This document shows, one piece after another, positions 6,445 to 7,624 of a DNA stretch of 7,624 bases; the first letter of the stretch is position 1, and every line of letters starts with the position of its first letter. The DNA comes from Alphaproteobacteria bacterium. Lineage in GTDB: Bacteria; Pseudomonadota; Alphaproteobacteria; Rhodobacterales; Rhodobacteraceae. The notes under the pieces were generated by a model. It saw only the letters and a list, made by a program, of their open reading frames with translations, ran no database searches and had not been told where the DNA came from. The stretch spans positions 1 through 7,624 of the forward strand of contig JAADIC010000191.1 of the NCBI GenBank assembly GCA_013151535.1, written 5' to 3'. The translations under genes were made by a program, and so were the position numbers.

Positions 6445-7586
6445 CAGGTGCCCAGCACCAGACCAGCGGTTGCGGTGAAGGACACATAGACCTGATCGTC
6501 CCATGTATAGGCGCGGCGCGACAGACGTCGGTTGTTGGCCAGTTGCGCCTTGATAATCTGCCCGTTGCCCAGCTCCACATGATAGGTCGACATATTGCCG
6601 TGATAGCCGATATCCAGAACCTTGCCGGGCAGCGCATTGGCGGCGTCCTCGGGCTTATCGGCTGAAATACCCACCTTTTCCGGGCGGATGGCAAAGGTGC
6701 AATTGTCGCCCTTTGAAACACCCTCGGGCGCGGCGGCCTTGATATCGGGCAGGCCTTCAGCCCATGAAATCGTCACCTGATCTTTGCTGATCGTTTTGAT
6801 TGCCCCTTCGATCAGGTTCACATCACCAATGAAATCAGCCACATAGCGCGAATTTGGGAACTCGTAAATCTGCTCGGGCGTCGCCACCTGCACCAGCTTG
6901 CCGTGATCCATCACCGCCACTCGGCTGGCCACTGTCATCGCCTCCTCCTGATCGTGGGTAACGATCACAAATGTGGTGCCCAGCTTTTCCTGAATATCCA
7001 TCAGCTCAAACTGGGTTTCCTCGCGCAGTTTTTTATCGAGCGCCGCCAGCGGTTCATCCAGCAATAACAGCTTGGGCGCTTTCGCCAAAGCCCGGGCCAA
7101 AGCCACCCGCTGGCGTTGACCGCCGGAAATCTGATGCGGTTTGCGCGCCGCGAATTTTGACAATTGCACCAGCGCCAGCATTTCATCGACCCGCCCGGCA
7201 ATCTCGCTTTTGGGCATGTCGGAGCGCTTGAGGCCAAAGGCGATATTGTCGGCCACAGACAGATGCGGGAACAACGCATAGGATTGGAACATCATATTGA
7301 CCGGGCGTTTGTTGGGGGCGACCGGCGCAATGTTCTGACCATCAAGGATTATTTCACCCGCGCTCGGGGCTTCAAAGCCCGCCAGCATGCGCATCAACGT
7401 GGTCTTGCCACAGCCCGAGGGGCCAAGCAGGGCAAAAAACTCGCGCTCATAAATATCAAGCGACAGGTTATCAATGGCGGTGAATTCGCCGAATTTTTTG
7501 GTGACGTTGTCAAAGCGGATCAACGGCGTGGCTGATGCGTCCTCCCACGGGGTATAATCCTCCGGCTGGGTGGCTGGTTTGTTCAT
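6444..7586 (-). CDS. potG: Putrescine-type ABC transporter ATP-binding protein PotG
   Basis: This 380-residue ATPase powers polyamine import from the cytoplasmic face of the PotH-PotI channel. The nucleotide-binding domain has Walker A GPSGCGKT (55-62), the Q-loop in MMFQSYALFPH (Q101), signature SGGQRQR (154-160), Walker B LLLLDEP (173-179) and the switch His in VTHDQEEAM (H211), all intact. A C-terminal TOBE-like regulatory region follows (about 255-375), with FAIRPEKVGI and YHGNMSTYHVELGNGQIIKAQLANN. This C-terminal part and the phrase NKRPVNMMFQSYALFPH favour PotG over PotA. The ATG at 7586 has a GAGGGGG Shine-Dalgarno (7592-7598). It is the first gene visible of the transporter operon. 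The binding protein gene is expected upstream, beyond the window. Substrate assignment to putrescine rests on family resemblance only. Confidence 0.94.
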   Translation of the reverse strand: MNKPATQPEDYTPWEDASATPLIRFDNVTKKFGEFTAIDNLSLDIYEREFFALLGPSGCGKTTLMRMLAGFEAPSAGEIILDGQNIAPVAPNKRPVNMMFQSYALFPHLSVADNIAFGLKRSDMPKSEIAGRVDEMLALVQLSKFAARKPHQISGGQRQRVALARALAKAPKLLLLDEPLAALDKKLREETQFELMDIQEKLGTTFVIVTHDQEEAMTVASRVAVMDHGKLVQVATPEQIYEFPNSRYVADFIGDVNLIEGAIKTISKDQVTISWAEGLPDIKAAAPEGVSKGDNCTFAIRPEKVGISADKPEDAANALPGKVLDIGYHGNMSTYHVELGNGQIIKAQLANNRRLSRRAYTWDDQVYVSFTATAGLVLGT

Positions 7587-7598
7587 GCGATCCCCCTC

Positions 7599-7624
7599 AA
7601 AAAGCGCCCCGCCGATTGATCGGC
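7599..7624 (-). terminator. Terminator-like hairpin upstream of potG (cut by window edge)
   Basis: GCCGAT (7611-7616) and ATCGGC (7619-7624) are perfect inverted arms around TG. On the minus strand they are followed by GGGGCGC and then five T (7603-7599), just ahead of the potG ribosome-binding site. The visible stem is separated from the T run by seven GC-rich bases. If the sequence beyond 7624 on the plus strand continues as GGGGCGC, the stem would reach the T run and make a strong intrinsic terminator. It could act as an attenuator between an upstream gene, probably potF, and potG. Confidence 0.45.

Noticed and set aside
6445..6504. Extended N-terminus of potH starting at 6504
   Set aside because: The 20 extra residues overlap potG and do not resemble PotH; the start at 6444 forms the TGATG junction.

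Overview
This window looks like chromosomal DNA from an alphaproteobacterium, most likely of the Rhodobacterales/roseobacter group. I base that on moderately high GC by eye, the divergent type of FliG and FliM-like proteins typical of that group, and protein similarity recalled from memory; I could run no database search. It is densely coding, with seven genes in three blocks. I see no tRNA, rRNA, insertion sequence, CRISPR array or prophage gene.

Left block, minus strand, about 1-2192: pxpB, pxpC and pxpA in that transcription order, with pxpA cut by the left edge. They encode the ATP-dependent 5-oxoprolinase, which opens 5-oxoproline (pyroglutamate) to glutamate. The genes overlap by 4 bp (ATGA) and 11 bp, so they form one translationally coupled operon.

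Middle block, about 2286-4629: two flagellar switch genes pointing at each other. A FliG-family gene on the plus strand (2286-3434) faces a FliM-like (SpoA-domain) gene on the minus strand (3607-4629). The 172-bp gap between their stops holds a compact intrinsic terminator for fliG. This terminator sits inside a larger nested inverted repeat that can fold in a mutually exclusive way. No other flagellar gene is present, so this is either a detached switch pair or the edge of a scattered flagellar set.

Right block, minus strand, 4727-7586: potG, potH and potI, encoding the ATPase and two inner-membrane permeases of a putrescine-type polyamine ABC importer. They are coupled by TGATG and ATGA junctions. 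The periplasmic binding protein (potF) is not in the window; by analogy with other potFGHI operons it probably lies just beyond the right edge. A terminator-like hairpin with a T run starts at that edge, just upstream of potG, and may set the ratio of binding protein to transporter. The FliM-like gene lies 97 bp downstream of potI on the same strand, so it could receive read-through.

I did not find a new defence, mobile or biosynthetic system. The points most worth a second look are the convergent switch-protein pair with degenerate family motifs and the two stem-loop elements.
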